Below the pieces are notes generated by a model, which saw nothing but the letters and a program-made list of their open reading frames with translations, was not told the DNA's origin and did no database searches. A program made the position numbers and the translations under genes. From Arctic95D-9 sp035967665 (lineage in GTDB: Bacteria > Verrucomicrobiota > Verrucomicrobiia > Verrucomicrobiales > DEV007), in assembly GCA_035967665.1 (NCBI GenBank), contig JAYWLB010000088.1, forward strand, positions 1-64,000: a DNA stretch of 64,000 bases. Direction: 5' to 3'. Of the stretch, positions 25,556-34,869 are shown piece after piece (position 1 is the stretch's first letter; every line of letters starts with the position of its first letter).

Positions 25556-26380
25556 ATGGGCGATCCGGAACACGTGACCGACTTTCAACTGCACCTCGGC
25601 GACTGCATCGAGGGCATGGGGAAACTGGAAGCCGACTCAGTCGATCTCGTCGTCACCTCCCCTCCCTACAATCTTGGAATCGGATACGAATCCTACGAGG
25701 ACAAACTTTCCTCTGAAGACTACCTCGCCTGGTCGAGAGAGTGGGTCAGCGAAGTAAAACGACTCCTCAAACCGGACGGTTCCCTCTTCCTCAATGTCGG
25801 AGCAAGTCCAAAGAACCCCTGGATGCCGCACGAACTCGCTCTCTCAATTCGCGATCTCCTCGTTCTCCAAAATACGATCCACTGGATCAAATCCATCACC
25901 GTGGACGGACCGGACGGTGAGCCGCATTCCGTCGGACATTTCAAACCAATCAACTCGAAGCGCTTCATCAACGACTGTCACGAGTTCGTTTTTCACTTCA
26001 CAAAGACCGGGAACATTCCCGTTGACCGGCTCGGAGTGGGCGTCCCCTATGCCGACAAGAGCAACATCAAGCGCTGGGGACACACCGGAGGGCGCGACAA
26101 ACGCTGCCGCGGAAACAACTGGTATATCCCCTACGAAACGATCAGCTCCCGGAACAAGGACCGCCCTCACCCCGCCACCTTCCCGACAGAACTGGCGAGC
26201 CGGTGCATCGCTCTTCACGGCGGTTCACCTGACAAACTCACCATGATGGATCCGTTTCTCGGCATCGGCCACGCCGGTGTCGCCGCAGGCAGGGAAAAGG
26301 TCGGCACCTTTATCGGCTTTGAAATCGACGAGATCTACCTCAGCGAAGCCAGATCACGCCTTCCCGAAGAGACCGGTTGA
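25556..26380 (+). CDS. DNA (cytosine-N4 or adenine-N6) methyltransferase, beta class
   Basis: This 274-residue enzyme has the catalytic motif TSPPY at residues 34-38 near its N-terminus and the AdoMet-binding motif DPFLGIGHAG near residue 230. This order defines the beta group. S/T-S-P-P-Y is more usual for N4-cytosine enzymes, but the chemistry cannot be settled by reading. No restriction endonuclease or specificity subunit is nearby, so it is a solitary methyltransferase. The ATG lies 4 bp after the glycerate kinase stop. No strong ribosome site is seen. Confidence 0.85.
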   Translation: MGDPEHVTDFQLHLGDCIEGMGKLEADSVDLVVTSPPYNLGIGYESYEDKLSSEDYLAWSREWVSEVKRLLKPDGSLFLNVGASPKNPWMPHELALSIRDLLVLQNTIHWIKSITVDGPDGEPHSVGHFKPINSKRFINDCHEFVFHFTKTGNIPVDRLGVGVPYADKSNIKRWGHTGGRDKRCRGNNWYIPYETISSRNKDRPHPATFPTELASRCIALHGGSPDKLTMMDPFLGIGHAGVAAGREKVGTFIGFEIDEIYLSEARSRLPEETG

Positions 26381-26404
26381 GAGGGACAACCTAACAGCAT
26401 TCAC

Positions 26405-26492
26405 TCAACAGGGTATGACCCGGGATTCAAGAGGGTTAACCGGGGGACCGAAGAGGGTTGAATGATGCACCAAACAGGGTTGAATCGCGTGC
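26405..26492. repeat. Four 22-bp imperfect tandem repeats
   Basis: The core (c/t)xaa(c/g)agggt occurs at 26405, 26427, 26449 and 26471, exactly 22 bp apart. The last two also share gggttgaat. The repeats fill the gap between the convergent methyltransferase and four-haem cytochrome genes. They are contiguous, with no spacers. Confidence 0.7.
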
Positions 26493-26512
26493 CCACCTCC
26501 TACGGGGAGTTC

Positions 26513-27556
26513 TTATTCTTCAGGCTTACTGAACCGGGGCTTCAGCCTGGAGATCATACTGTCAACACCGCCAAGATCACTCCCGTCGTTCTCTTCGCAG
26601 AAACTCGCGGACAACCTCATGATCGATTCCGAGGCCGCCTCGAACTCCTGACTGTTCCCCGTCTCGAGGCTGAGCCCCCTCACAATCGCCAGAGTATCGG
26701 TAAACTGGGGAACTGATACCACGTTCAGAATCATGCGAAGGTCTTCTTTAAGGCGCTTCAACTCGATCGTATGCTGCACACTGTAGGTGTAGCGACCTGT
26801 TGAAAGACGAATAAATTTCCCGTCCTTGTCGACCGGTGGATCCTGCGAGGAGGCCATCGCTTTTAAAGTGTATGCAATGTGAAGCAGCTTCCCGTTCAGA
26901 AAGAGCATTCGCTGACGGGCCGCGGGAAGGTCCTGCATCACCTTGGAATGGCTCTTGCGGGAACCTCCGTCATTGACCAGAAAGTTGTGTTTCACTTCGC
27001 CGGAATACCACGAAAGGATCTCAAATCCGTCGCTGATTGCGGGGTGCCCCGCCATATTGACGAGCTGCTCATCGTCGATGACATGGCATTCATAGCAGGC
27101 CTTCGAACTCAGATGAATGTTCTCGGGATGCAACATTCCCATCTTCGTTCCCGTCTCGACCCGCGCGCTGCGGGATAAACTTTTACGATTGTGCTCTTCA
27201 ATCCAGTCAATCGCCGGCCCGTGACAGCTCTCACAGCTTACCGCGGCAGTCGTTTGAGGCACCGAAGCAAGGAACTCCTGCGTGTAGTGACAACGAACGC
27301 AACTGGCGGTGACCGGAATCTGAGCCCGGTCCATTTTTAAAACAGCTGCCATTTCCGCCGCATTCGGTCGCTCGATGAGCTCTTCGAACGACTTCGCGTG
27401 CGCCGATTTGTTCCAGGCATCAAACATTTCCTCGTGGCAGTCAGCACAGGTCTCCACGCCCACCACCCGTGTCATATCAAGGGGTGCACGCTGCGCATGA
27501 GCAACTGTCAGGCCCAGTAAACCGAAAATTAATAACAAGTTTTTCAAGCTTAACAT
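26513..27556 (-). CDS. Four-haem cytochrome c (c554-like), exported
   Basis: This 347-residue protein has a signal peptide (hydrophobic residues 7-20, cleavage near AHA-Q). It has four CxxCH haem sites at C37, C86, C108 and C154, and further His residues that could be distal ligands. The spacing fits the cytochrome c554 / multihaem family. The last 190 residues have no haem motif and are mostly helical. It is divergent from the five-haem gene across a 99-bp AT-rich region, so the two may share control. It probably carries electrons in the periplasm; the partner is unknown. Confidence 0.85.
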   Translation of the reverse strand: MLSLKNLLLIFGLLGLTVAHAQRAPLDMTRVVGVETCADCHEEMFDAWNKSAHAKSFEELIERPNAAEMAAVLKMDRAQIPVTASCVRCHYTQEFLASVPQTTAAVSCESCHGPAIDWIEEHNRKSLSRSARVETGTKMGMLHPENIHLSSKACYECHVIDDEQLVNMAGHPAISDGFEILSWYSGEVKHNFLVNDGGSRKSHSKVMQDLPAARQRMLFLNGKLLHIAYTLKAMASSQDPPVDKDGKFIRLSTGRYTYSVQHTIELKRLKEDLRMILNVVSVPQFTDTLAIVRGLSLETGNSQEFEAASESIMRLSASFCEENDGSDLGGVDSMISRLKPRFSKPEE

Positions 27557-27608
27557 GTTTTTAACAAATTTAAAAAATATTAGCTAAATTTAAAATAAAC
27601 TTTTGCCT

Positions 27609-27637
27609 TTTACAATAATTTTTATATATTTTATAAT
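27609..27637 (+). promoter_or_regulatory. Sigma-70-like promoter of the five-haem cytochrome gene
   Basis: TTTACA at 27609-27614 and a perfect TATAAT at 27632-27637 are separated by 17 bp, and the ATG follows 18 bp later. The whole 99-bp divergent region is very AT-rich, so a chance match is possible. Confidence 0.55.
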
Positions 27638-27655
27638 TGTTAGAAATACGAACTT

Positions 27656-30079
27656 ATGGATTTTCTCCTGCACCTTCCGAAATTAAGGCTGCCTGTTTTG
27701 GCGTTAGCATGGCTATTGCTGTGTTCGGGAGGGGGTGTCGTAGCGGAGGATGAGTCGAAAGCTGACAGAGCCCACCGCTCGTATCTTGAAAGCCTCAGGA
27801 ACGAAAACCGGTTCCCCACTGCCGTGAGCTGCTCCCAGTGCCACCCCGATCACTTCGAAGAGTGGTCAGTTTCCCCGCACGCCTACGCGATGATGAGTCC
27901 TGTCTTCAACAGCATGCAGGCCTTCGTCACGAACCGGACCGAAGGAACCAATGGCGATTTCTGTATTCGCTGCCATACCGCCGTGGGAATGGAGCGCGAG
28001 GAATCCACCTACGGAAGTATTCTTTTACGGTCTCCGGCAGTCCGGGAAGGCGTCACCTGCATTTCCTGTCACCGCGTTTCAAAAGATTTTGGAACGACCA
28101 GTGGCAGGTTTTCACTCGAAACCGGACCGCTTACGAACTCCGTTTACGGTCCGACCGGGAACGGTATTCTCGCTGACGCGATCGAATCCGGTGACTACGG
28201 ACTCGTCACCGATCCTGAAGAACGGGGGAAACTCGTTCACGAGGAGGCGATCAAAAGCCCCGTCATCGCCAAATCAGGTCAATGCGGATCCTGCCATGAC
28301 GTCAATTCGCCGACTGGTATTCGGTTCGAGTCAGCGTTTACTGAATACAAACACTCCCCCGCTGCGGAGGAGGGAATCAGCTGCCAGGACTGCCACATGG
28401 GTGTGCGCCCCGGAACATTCGTCCCCCACGAGGAGCGCTACGCTGAAGACGGGCGGGATCTGAACTACGCTTTCGAACCGGCCGCAAAAGTTCGAAATTC
28501 GGCGAAAGATCCCGGCGAAGGAAAGCCGACCGAAGCCCGGAAGCGAACCAACCACATGTTCATCGGTCCCGATTACAGCATCGTGCATCCCGGGATTTTC
28601 CCCCATTCCCTCCCCGCAGCCGAGTTCACCTACAGCAACCGATTCAGGGCAGTGCTGGCCGAACAGTCGAAAGATCTCGTAGCCTATCTGAAAACACTTT
28701 CAACCACACCGGATGATGAGGCAATCGAAGCGGCTGAGAATGAAGGGCTCGTCGTCGCCGCCAACGCCGCCCGGAAGCACGCCCTAACCGACTGGCTCGG
28801 ATTTAAATGGTGGCTCGGATGGGGATCAGACCACTTTGAAACATCGCTATCAGAAACAGAAAAATCACGAAGGCTCAAAGGCGTCGGCTTTCCCTGGGAA
28901 GATCCCGAAGAACCGATGCAGGCGGAAATGAGGAGACGTTCCGCGCGGCTGATTCTCGATCGCCAGTTCAATTTGCTGAACCGGGCCCATGTCGAGAGAA
29001 CCCGACTGATGCGCCGGGGGATTCAATTCGGAGAATTCCGCGTCGAGAAGAATAACAACCGTGCCCTCGCTTTCGAGATCGATGTCCACAATGCCCATAC
29101 CGGCCATGCGGTACCGACAGGCTTCGATGCAGAGCGGGCCATGTTTGTCGCCCTCACTGTTTCGGATGCCAATGGTCACGTCATCTTTAAATCGGGTGAC
29201 CGCGACCCGAACGGCGATGTGCGCGACCTCCACTCCTCCTATGTTCACGCGCAGGCACCCAAGGAGGGTAAGTGGCTCGCAGAAACCGACTGGAAAGACG
29301 CTTTGGGGCTCGCCCGCGTCAAAGAAGACCTCGAGTGGCGCCTCGATCCCTATCTGTTCTCCCTGCAATCGAAGTTCAAAAACAGAACCCTCGCCGGCGG
29401 CGAACACGAATCAGTTCTTCCGGTGAATGTGTCACTGGATCCACTGCCCTTCGTTCGACCACCGACTCGCGCCGAGATTCACAGCGGTCGCGACGGCGGT
29501 GCACGGAAGCATTTTCAGACGATTCCCCCGCTCTCCCACAAAACGGCAGACTATCGCATCAGCCGCGACCAGCTCACGGGTGCTTTTCCCTACACCGTCC
29601 GCGTTCAGTTCCAGTCGCAGATGGTTCCGGTCAATCTTGTAAAGCGAATCTCCCCGGTGGGATTCGATATGAATTTCTCGGCGAAAGAAGTCGGTGCCCG
29701 CGTCGCCTTCGGTCACGAGGTCGACGCCAGGGGAACGCGCAAAGGAGGCTCTCTCAAAGTGTGGGAAGAAGTTATTTCGATCGAGCCTCACTCCATGGGC
29801 CTCCTCGCCAACTTCAGACCCGCTGAAGAAAAAATTATGCACGTGCCAGTGTCTGAGTATCCCTTCCCGCACACCCCTGAAGCGGAATTGAAAGCACGCG
29901 AGAAATCGATGAGCGGAAACGGGGAGGCGAAGGAATTCATCATCAAACACCTGGGACCGCTCCTCCCGGACCTCTGGCCCGGAGGCATTCCCGATGGACT
30001 CTCGCTCTTCCCGGAGAACCCCGTCCTGATTGACGAAAAAGCCGCCACAAAACCCAACGGTGCGAGATCCGATTCATGA
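27656..30079 (+). CDS. Five-haem cytochrome c, large exported protein
   Basis: This 807-residue protein has a signal peptide (hydrophobic core residues 13-23, cleavage near VVA-E). Five CxxCH motifs lie at C59, C103, C135, C210 and C243, all in the first 250 residues, as in c554/multihaem families. A His- and Trp-containing middle region (about 290-420) follows. The C-terminal half has a beta-rich domain (about 450-720) without haem sites, containing HNAHTGHAVPTGFDAERA. The stop overlaps the ATG of the barrel gene (ATGA), so the two are translationally coupled and probably act together in electron transfer across the envelope. The actual donor and acceptor are not known. Confidence 0.85.
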   Translation: MDFLLHLPKLRLPVLALAWLLLCSGGGVVAEDESKADRAHRSYLESLRNENRFPTAVSCSQCHPDHFEEWSVSPHAYAMMSPVFNSMQAFVTNRTEGTNGDFCIRCHTAVGMEREESTYGSILLRSPAVREGVTCISCHRVSKDFGTTSGRFSLETGPLTNSVYGPTGNGILADAIESGDYGLVTDPEERGKLVHEEAIKSPVIAKSGQCGSCHDVNSPTGIRFESAFTEYKHSPAAEEGISCQDCHMGVRPGTFVPHEERYAEDGRDLNYAFEPAAKVRNSAKDPGEGKPTEARKRTNHMFIGPDYSIVHPGIFPHSLPAAEFTYSNRFRAVLAEQSKDLVAYLKTLSTTPDDEAIEAAENEGLVVAANAARKHALTDWLGFKWWLGWGSDHFETSLSETEKSRRLKGVGFPWEDPEEPMQAEMRRRSARLILDRQFNLLNRAHVERTRLMRRGIQFGEFRVEKNNNRALAFEIDVHNAHTGHAVPTGFDAERAMFVALTVSDANGHVIFKSGDRDPNGDVRDLHSSYVHAQAPKEGKWLAETDWKDALGLARVKEDLEWRLDPYLFSLQSKFKNRTLAGGEHESVLPVNVSLDPLPFVRPPTRAEIHSGRDGGARKHFQTIPPLSHKTADYRISRDQLTGAFPYTVRVQFQSQMVPVNLVKRISPVGFDMNFSAKEVGARVAFGHEVDARGTRKGGSLKVWEEVISIEPHSMGLLANFRPAEEKIMHVPVSEYPFPHTPEAELKAREKSMSGNGEAKEFIIKHLGPLLPDLWPGGIPDGLSLFPENPVLIDEKAATKPNGARSDS

Positions 30080-32145
30080 CGCTGAAGAAAACAGCTTGTC
30101 TCCAAACAATGACCGTGCGCAGAACGAAAGGGATCATCCCTCTCTTCTTCACCGCGTTGTCGATGTCTTTCTGGAGCCCCGCGGGAATGGCGGACGAAGA
30201 GACTGCGTCACCGGAAACTCCCGGGGTGATGGCCTTCCGACTCAATTCGCTCTCGACTGTGAAGACGGGTTCACCCGTTCCTGCAGCTGATCTTGAGAAG
30301 AGCACGACAACCGCTCAGCGCAGTCCCCGCTCCCCCAAAAGCGAGAGCTTCGAACTCAGCGCCAATGCTTCCGACACTGACGCCGAAACAACTGAAACCT
30401 CAGCCGAACGCAAACCGCTTGAAACGAAATCGCAAACCCTTCGATTGAGTTCACGCGCCCCCGGCATTGAGTTCCGCAGGCAAAAGAAAACAGAGAAAGG
30501 ACCCGATCCGAAGAAGACTCGCGGTCCGATTGCAACGCTCTTGAATAACGTTGACCCGCAAGACAGTTCCCCCGCCCGCCACGGAGATTCTGTTTCTCCG
30601 GGACTTTTCAAAGGCCACAACAAGCGGCGGTCGACAAAAAGCCGTCTCGAAGAACCCTCAAAACTCGACCAGAGCCCGTTCCGGGTCGAAGGCAAAAGCC
30701 ACGACACTGATTCACATGACGGGCACTCCCTAGGGCTCAGCGAAGAGGTCGTCCCATTCACCGAATACGGGCTCGATCTCACGAAGAGAAAGAAAACCCT
30801 GACCGAAGTAATTGAAGACAAACACTTCCCGGAGAACATCGAACGACTCGAGAAAATCGCGGAGCGCCCCCTCGACGATGTCGACATGGAGCTACCCGAA
30901 AGGAAAACACTTTTCGGCAATGACCGCTTCCTGAGCCCGGGGCCGATTGACGAGGGCATAACAGTCGCCTCCGGAGCGACCTGGCGCCCTTCTTTCATGC
31001 TCTTTGGAAACCTTCGCACCGGCATCCAATCCTACGAATCTGCTGGCGGCGGACGCATTAACGAATGGGCCAACCGTCTCGATATTTTCGGGAACCTGAC
31101 CCTGACAAGCACCGAACGCCTTCTCATCGGCTTTCGCCCTCTCGACGAAAACGGGATTTACACCGGCGTGGCGGGAGGCTCCGGTCTCCGCAACGACGGA
31201 TTCCAGAACGGACTCGACCTCGAGCCACACACCTTTTTCTTCGAAGGTTACCTCGATGAACTTTTCCCCTTTCTCGATCCCGACGATTTCAAGGGCAATG
31301 ACTACGGATTCTCATTCGGTCGCCAGCCGTTCTCGCTTCAGGACGGGATAATGGCAAACGACGACATCGATGCCTTTGCCATCACGAAGCACAATATGTT
31401 TTTGTTAGGTTCTTCCAACGCGAGAGTTTCAGCCTGGTTTGGATTCAATGAAATCAACCGCGGTGACAATCTTCGCGACTCGAGTGCCCACCTCTTCGCA
31501 CTGGACGCTGCCTTTGATTATCCGAAAAACACCATCGAAGCGGACATCGCCTACGTCGACGGCTCAAGCAGTCACGGTGGTGACGGCCTCTACTTCGGCC
31601 TCGGCCACATCACTCAACTCGGTTACTGGAACTCCACCTTCCGGGTGAACCGCTCCTTCGCGATGAATCGCAACACCGCCGCAATCGATGACGGCTGGCT
31701 TTTGACCCATCAGTTTGGAAGAGCGATGCGTCACAGCGAGGACATTTTCACGATGAGCAGCTTCGCTGAATTCGACAATTACACCTCCGTCGCCCGCGGA
31801 CCGGAAGAAGGCGGTTCTCTCGGCGGATTCAGCCTTCTCCATCGCGCCGTAGGACTTGGCCATTACGGTGGAGCCCTCTCCGAAGAGTCGGGGGATCAGG
31901 CGGGGCAGATTTTCTCCTATCAACACTACCTCGACGAAGATGCTCAGAGCCAGCTTCTCTATGCTGTTGGTTACAGTGCCGGATTTGACGACAACACCGG
32001 CCCTGATTTCACCGGAGCGCTGGGGATCCAGTATCAGCGAAACGTTTTCACCCACTCCGTTTGGAGAATCGGCGGCTTTGGAACGCTCACCGATGAAGGC
32101 GATAAAGGATTCGGAATCCGGACCGAATTGCAGAGGAAATTTTAA
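30076..32145 (+). CDS. Outer-membrane beta-barrel (porin-like) protein
   Basis: This 689-residue protein has a signal peptide: the hydrophobic run GIIPLFFTALSMSF is followed by a likely AGMA cleavage site. ATG 30109 (residue 12) would give a more normal signal peptide than the first ATG. Residues 45-290 are a charged, low-complexity Ser/Glu/Lys/Arg-rich region. From about 300 to the end, alternating polar/aromatic strands give a barrel, with FGRQPFSLQDG and a C-terminal Phe (LQRKF), the usual outer-membrane assembly signal. Its start overlaps the cytochrome stop, which suggests a porin-cytochrome unit. The long charged N-terminal region is unusual for a simple porin. Confidence 0.75.
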   Translation: MTLKKTACLQTMTVRRTKGIIPLFFTALSMSFWSPAGMADEETASPETPGVMAFRLNSLSTVKTGSPVPAADLEKSTTTAQRSPRSPKSESFELSANASDTDAETTETSAERKPLETKSQTLRLSSRAPGIEFRRQKKTEKGPDPKKTRGPIATLLNNVDPQDSSPARHGDSVSPGLFKGHNKRRSTKSRLEEPSKLDQSPFRVEGKSHDTDSHDGHSLGLSEEVVPFTEYGLDLTKRKKTLTEVIEDKHFPENIERLEKIAERPLDDVDMELPERKTLFGNDRFLSPGPIDEGITVASGATWRPSFMLFGNLRTGIQSYESAGGGRINEWANRLDIFGNLTLTSTERLLIGFRPLDENGIYTGVAGGSGLRNDGFQNGLDLEPHTFFFEGYLDELFPFLDPDDFKGNDYGFSFGRQPFSLQDGIMANDDIDAFAITKHNMFLLGSSNARVSAWFGFNEINRGDNLRDSSAHLFALDAAFDYPKNTIEADIAYVDGSSSHGGDGLYFGLGHITQLGYWNSTFRVNRSFAMNRNTAAIDDGWLLTHQFGRAMRHSEDIFTMSSFAEFDNYTSVARGPEEGGSLGGFSLLHRAVGLGHYGGALSEESGDQAGQIFSYQHYLDEDAQSQLLYAVGYSAGFDDNTGPDFTGALGIQYQRNVFTHSVWRIGGFGTLTDEGDKGFGIRTELQRKF

Positions 32146-32150
32146 CGCCC

Positions 32151-33155
32151 CTACTCCTTCCCGAGCTTCTCTTTCAAATCCGCCTCGAAAGCGTCCACGT
32201 TCTCCTGTCGAATCTGTCGTCCTGCGATGTCGATCACTCCGTCGGCAGGGATCATTGACGTGTCTCCGTTCGAGATTGCATTCATGATTTTGACTGACTG
32301 GTAGCCGTATTCGTAGGGATTCTGGACGACGGTCCCATGAATCGTTCCCGCCCGCACTCCGGCGAGAGTCTGCGAATCTTCATCAAAACCGACCACCTTC
32401 ACTTCGTTCAGCTTTCCAGCTTGCTCGAGCGCCTGAAGAATCGCCGGCGGATTGTAGGCAAAGAGCCCCACCATGCCATCGATGTCAGGGTAGCGGGACA
32501 GGGCGTCCTCCGCGTTTGCCTTCGCTTTCGCAAGATCAAAGCCATCGGTGAGAGTGTCAAGAATCGTGAATTTCTCCCCCTTCACCACTGTGCCCGGTGG
32601 ATCAAAGCGGCTTGGGTCTTCAGATCGATCCAGCAGCGAATCGATCACGCCCTGGCGGCGCTTTCGGGAATTCTCCTGCTCCATTCGCCCAATCAGAATC
32701 ATGATCTCGCCGCCCCCTGGAAGTGCCTCTTTTACGAGATCGCCGCAGAGTCGGCCCGCTTTGTAATTGTCCATTCCGATGTAGGCAACGCGATCGGAAT
32801 CAGACGCATCTGAATCGTGAGTGATCAGGATCGCTGCGGCAGCGACTTTATTAAGCATATCCGTCTGATTCGAAGAATCGATGGGACTCACCGCTATTCC
32901 GTCGACGCCGCGGGTGATGGCGTCTTCCATCATCTGCTTCTGATCGGAAAGAGATCCCGGCATTAAGACCGAGACTTCAACATCCAGATCACCGGCCGCC
33001 CGTGAAGCCCCCGACTCGGCAAGGGTCCAGAACTCAGCGACGCCGTTAGTGATGTAGGCGAAACGCTTTTTAGCAGGGCCGCTCTTCTCACAGGAATTTA
33101 AACCTGCAGCAGCCACTATCGCGGCACACACAAGAACAAATGGATTCAATCTCAT
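32151..33155 (-). CDS. Periplasmic sugar-binding lipoprotein (RbsB-like)
   Basis: This 334-residue protein has a lipobox LNSC, so Cys22 is the likely lipidated residue. After it comes the type I periplasmic binding fold (Peripla_BP_4): FAYITNGVAEFW, GVDGIAVSPIDS, ILITHDSDA, VAYIGMDNYKAG and VKVVGFDED. Such proteins deliver ribose-like sugars or autoinducer-2 to ABC importers. No permease or ATPase gene is adjacent, so it is an orphan binding protein. It ends 5 bp from the barrel gene on the opposite strand. Confidence 0.85.
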   Translation of the reverse strand: MRLNPFVLVCAAIVAAAGLNSCEKSGPAKKRFAYITNGVAEFWTLAESGASRAAGDLDVEVSVLMPGSLSDQKQMMEDAITRGVDGIAVSPIDSSNQTDMLNKVAAAAILITHDSDASDSDRVAYIGMDNYKAGRLCGDLVKEALPGGGEIMILIGRMEQENSRKRRQGVIDSLLDRSEDPSRFDPPGTVVKGEKFTILDTLTDGFDLAKAKANAEDALSRYPDIDGMVGLFAYNPPAILQALEQAGKLNEVKVVGFDEDSQTLAGVRAGTIHGTVVQNPYEYGYQSVKIMNAISNGDTSMIPADGVIDIAGRQIRQENVDAFEADLKEKLGKE

Positions 33156-33256
33156 AGCGGTGACGCTAGAGAGAAATCGTCGCGCCGAAAAGCACTTTCC
33201 GGCACTTTTGTCGCGGAACCCCGATAAGACCGCGCGCTTTGGGAAGGAGTCCCGAA

Positions 33257-33541
33257 TCAGTCAGTCAGATTATCAATCTTCTTCGCCATCTCGAAGTCGA
33301 TATCGGTGAGTCCCCCCGCTTCGTGAGAAGTGAGCCGAACCGTGATCGTGCACCAGCGAATATCGATATCGGGGTGGTGTCCATCCTCCTCGGCAATCTC
33401 AGCAACGCCGTCAACGAAATCGATTCCGTCCATGAATTCATCGAACTCAATGATTCGAAAGATCTCTTTTCCTTCATGCTCCCACTCGGGAAGTTTTTTG
33501 AGAAGGACCTCGATCTCTTCACTATCGACTAACTCTGACAT
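33257..33541 (-). CDS. Pterin-4a-carbinolamine dehydratase
   Basis: This 94-residue enzyme dehydrates 4a-hydroxytetrahydropterin made by aromatic amino acid hydroxylases. The signature EDGHHPDIDIRW includes His55, His56 and Pro57, and a second His at 73 (TSHEAGGLTD) completes the active site. The length is normal for the family. No hydroxylase gene is nearby; in bacteria lacking one, these proteins may serve molybdopterin or other pterin metabolism. It lies on the same strand, 101 bp upstream of the lipoprotein gene. Confidence 0.9.
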   Translation of the reverse strand: MSELVDSEEIEVLLKKLPEWEHEGKEIFRIIEFDEFMDGIDFVDGVAEIAEEDGHHPDIDIRWCTITVRLTSHEAGGLTDIDFEMAKKIDNLTD

Positions 33542-33793
33542 GACTGATTTGGATTTCGCTCTTTAGGAGAATAATTCACGATGCGCACGGTTCACACATC
33601 ATACGTAATGGCTAGAGGACAAAATTCATTGCGCAAGTAGCAATCTTCACTTTTTTACAGTCCCTCCTCACCTCCAATCACGACAGCGGGAACGTCAATA
33701 TGGCATTGCACCTCCTTCGAATTTTGGTATAGGAGCTATCTTGTTTCTGCTATAATAAGCGAAACTGTCTTTTTAATATCAAATTCTCTGAAC

Positions 33794-34783
33794 ATGGCCC
33801 ACGGAAAAATCTTCAATAATATCGTCGAAACAGTCGGAAACACCCCGCTGGTAAAACTGAATCGCGTCGTAGGCGATCTCGAGGCGACGGTTGCGCTCAA
33901 ATGCGAATTTTTCAATCCGCTCGGTTCAGTGAAAGACCGCATCGGAATGGCCATGATCGAAGCCGCTGAAGCAGAAGGCAAAATTAACAGCGATTCGGTC
34001 ATCGTTGAGCCAACGAGCGGAAACACCGGAATCGCCCTCGCCTTTGTCTGCGCAGCTAAAGGCTATAAACTGATCCTCACGATGCCCGAGACGATGAGCG
34101 TCGAGCGTCGCACCCTCCTCGCCCTCCTTGGAGCGGACCTCGTTCTCACGGAAGGTCCCAAGGGCATGAAAGGTGCCATCGAAAAGGCAGAGGAAATCGC
34201 CGCGAAGACACCGAATTCCTTCATTCCTCAGCAGTTCTCCAACCCGGCGAACCCTCAGGTCCATATCCGCACCACAGCCGAGGAAATCTGGGCAGACACG
34301 GAGGGAAAAGTCGACATCGTCATCAGCGCCGTGGGAACCGGAGGCACTGCAACCGGTTGTGTAGAAGGGCTCAAGGCAAAGAACCCCAATATCCAGGTCA
34401 TCGTCGCCGAGCCGGAAGACTCCCCTGTCATCAGCCAGACTCTCGCCGGTGAAGCCCTCACTCCCGGCCCCCACAAGATTCAGGGAACCGGTGCCGGATT
34501 CATTCCTGATAACCTTCACCTCAAAACCGTCTCAGGCGACAGCCTGATCAGCGAGTGTATCAAAGTGAGCAATGACGAGTCATTCGCAATGGCCCGCCGC
34601 CTCGCCAAAGAGGAGGGAATTCTCGGTGGAATCAGCACCGGGGCAAACGTCTGCGCCGCGATCAAAGTCGCGAGCAGACCGGAGAACAAAGGCAAGCTCA
34701 TCGTCACGATCGGGTGCTCAACCGGAGAGCGTTATCTCTCGACTCCGCTCGCAGACGAGGCACGTGCCGCAGTTGGTAGCTGA
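33794..34783 (+). CDS. cysK: Cysteine synthase A (O-acetylserine sulfhydrylase)
   Basis: The 329-residue PLP enzyme makes cysteine from O-acetylserine and sulphide. The PLP lysine is K47 in NPLGSVKDR, the substrate loop PTSGNTG is at 73-79, and the phosphate-binding loop GTGGTATG is near 180. The length and order match CysK/CysM, and the C-terminal half has the expected GISTGAN block. A TATAAT at 33751-33756 upstream could be the -10 box, but the -35 match is weak. The TPR gene follows after 86 bp. Confidence 0.93.
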   Translation: MAHGKIFNNIVETVGNTPLVKLNRVVGDLEATVALKCEFFNPLGSVKDRIGMAMIEAAEAEGKINSDSVIVEPTSGNTGIALAFVCAAKGYKLILTMPETMSVERRTLLALLGADLVLTEGPKGMKGAIEKAEEIAAKTPNSFIPQQFSNPANPQVHIRTTAEEIWADTEGKVDIVISAVGTGGTATGCVEGLKAKNPNIQVIVAEPEDSPVISQTLAGEALTPGPHKIQGTGAGFIPDNLHLKTVSGDSLISECIKVSNDESFAMARRLAKEEGILGGISTGANVCAAIKVASRPENKGKLIVTIGCSTGERYLSTPLADEARAAVGS

Positions 34784-34869
34784 CAAATCAAAAATATCGA
34801 TTACTTTTCGCGCCGCTGTGAATCTCTCACAGCGCAGTATCCTTGATACGCTATCCGAATTTTAGATCC

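Noticed and set aside
25556..26380. Restriction-modification or BREX/DISARM system
   Set aside because: Only the methyltransferase and a generic ATPase are present; no nuclease, helicase or specificity gene is next to them.
26405..26492. CRISPR array
   Set aside because: The 22-bp units are contiguous and diverged, without spacers, and no cas gene is near.
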